The notes under the pieces: generated by a model
The model's input: only the letters and a program-made list of their open reading frames with translations
Database searches by the model: none
What the model was told of the DNA's origin: nothing
Translations under genes and position numbers: made by a program
Part shown: one piece after another, positions 63,239 to 64,000 of the stretch
Numbering within the stretch: position 1 is the first letter of the stretch
Layout of the letters: the number at the start of each line of letters is the position of its first letter
NCBI RefSeq assembly: GCF_002008365.1
Contig: NZ_MRDL01000025.1
Span: 381-64,380, forward strand
Source of the DNA: Rhizobium leguminosarum bv. viciae USDA 2370
GTDB taxonomy: Bacteria; Pseudomonadota; Alphaproteobacteria; Rhizobiales; Rhizobiaceae
Length of the DNA stretch: 64,000 nt
Direction: 5' to 3'

Positions 63239-64000
63239 CGAAAGCCCCCATTTTCCTGGCGAGCGACAGATAAAGCGCCATGATGACGATCGGCACGACG
63301 GAGAAGGCGGCGGCGAGCGGCACATTGCCGGCCGTTCCCTGCTGGGCATAGACCGCCTGGCCGATGAAGAGCCTGGACGAGCCGATGATCTGCGGGATGA
63401 TGTAATCGCCCAATGTCAGCGAGAAGGTGAAGATCGAACCGGCGACGATGCCGGGGAGCGCTAAGGGCAGGAGCACGGTGCGGAAGGTCTGGCGCGGCGT
63501 GGCGCCGAGATCCGCCGAGGCCTCGATCAGGTTGCCGGGCACCCGCTCGAGGGCCGCCTGCGTCGGCAGGATCATATAGGGGAGCCAGATATAGACGAAG
63601 ACGATGAAGGTGCCGAGGTAGCTGACCGACAGTGAGTTTCCGCCGATGACGGGTAGGTTCAGGATGGCATCGAGCAGCCAGGAGAGATGGAGCTTCTCGA
63701 AGATCCAGGTGAGGATGCCCTCCTTGGCGAGGATTAGTTTCCAGGCGTAGATCTTGACGAGATAGCTCGACCAGAGCGGCAGCATGACGCCGAGGTAGAA
63801 GAGCGCCTTCCATTTGCCTTGCGCATAACGCGCCGCATAGTAGGCGATCGGGAAGCCGATCAGGGCGGCAGCGATGGTGACCAGCGCCGACATCACCAAG
63901 GTGCGGATGATGATGTCGAAATTCGCAGGATTCAGCAGCTGCGCATAGGTCGAGAGGGTGAATTCAGTATTCACCAGCCCGGAGAAATCGTCGATCGAGA
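63228..64000 (-). CDS. ydcU: polyamine/GABA-type ABC transporter permease, cut by the window edge
   Basis: At least 257 aa visible; the 5' part lies beyond 64000. Similar by eye to E. coli YdcU, down to the C terminus [22 protein letters not shown] is the EAA loop. A GTG at 63974 could start a shorter protein, but the frame continues upstream with family-like residues (SIDDFSGL), and YdcU has an N-terminal helix before this point, so the gene is partial here. First visible gene of the ydcUV-patD operon. Confidence 0.9.
   Translation of the reverse strand, partial: SIDDFSGLVNTEFTLSTYAQLLNPANFDIIIRTLVMSALVTIAAALIGFPIAYYAARYAQGKWKALFYLGVMLPLWSSYLVKIYAWKLILAKEGILTWIFEKLHLSWLLDAILNLPVIGGNSLSVSYLGTFIVFVYIWLPYMILPTQAALERVPGNLIEASADLGATPRQTFRTVLLPLALPGIVAGSIFTFSLTLGDYIIPQIIGSSRLFIGQAVYAQQGTAGNVPLAAAFSVVPIVIMALYLSLARKMGAFDAL

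Overview
The window reads as a piece of a Rhizobium-type genome (Rhizobiales; R. leguminosarum/R. etli group is my best guess). The reasons are GC-rich alphaproteobacterial codon usage, several sugar ABC operons each with its own regulator, a SmoEFGK-MtlK polyol locus, an ExoD-family gene, and short palindromic intergenic elements like those known from rhizobia. It looks chromosomal because it carries nth, tal and osmC. I see no tRNA, rRNA, insertion sequence, prophage or CRISPR array. Names are from memory of protein families; no search was run.

Layout. (1) 134-13207: a glycoside locus: GH2 glycosidase, LacI regulator and Gfo/Idh/MocA oxidoreductase on the minus strand; a complete ABC importer and a ThuA-like protein on the plus strand; then an SMP-30 lactonase, an SDR and a PhyH-type dioxygenase on the minus strand. 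(2) 13303-16883: a second LacI regulator, a class III adenylate cyclase, an SDR and a DoxX protein. (3) 17037-24518: galactonate dehydratase and its GntR regulator, divergent from an AraFGH-type importer, a mutarotase and an SDR sugar dehydrogenase; together these resemble oxidative galactose/arabinose catabolism. (4) 24666-30324: osmC, then TetR plus an RND efflux pair. (5) 30539-34384: GH20 hexosaminidase, ROK kinase, ExoD. (6) 34536-44624: SorC regulator, smoEFGK, mtlK, a HAD phosphatase, a D-ribulokinase-like FGGY kinase and an RpiR regulator (polyol catabolism). (7) 44862-52398: housekeeping and accessory genes (EI24 membrane protein, VOC/TetR pair, nth, DUF2244, HTH-methyltransferase fusion, SorC, transaldolase, DUF1345). 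(8) 52453-56272: ECF sigma/anti-sigma pair divergent from an MBL hydrolase-TPR-DoxX operon. (9) 56405-60834: two unknown genes, a two-component system, a DUF3313 lipoprotein and a DUF1328 protein. (10) 60985-64000: patD with ydcV and ydcU (ydcU cut by the window edge), a putrescine/GABA-type catabolic operon.

The most interesting signals are outside the genes. Two divergent copies of the same promoter-like sequence (GGAATAA, 15 nt, G[A/G]TCTAG) lie between the ECF sigma gene and the MBL operon. Eight palindromic repeats of three families all touch or abut a stop codon, several supplying the stop itself. One family is a mosaic whose 33-bp terminal arms differ between copies by paired, compensatory changes and whose interior gains or loses whole hairpin modules.
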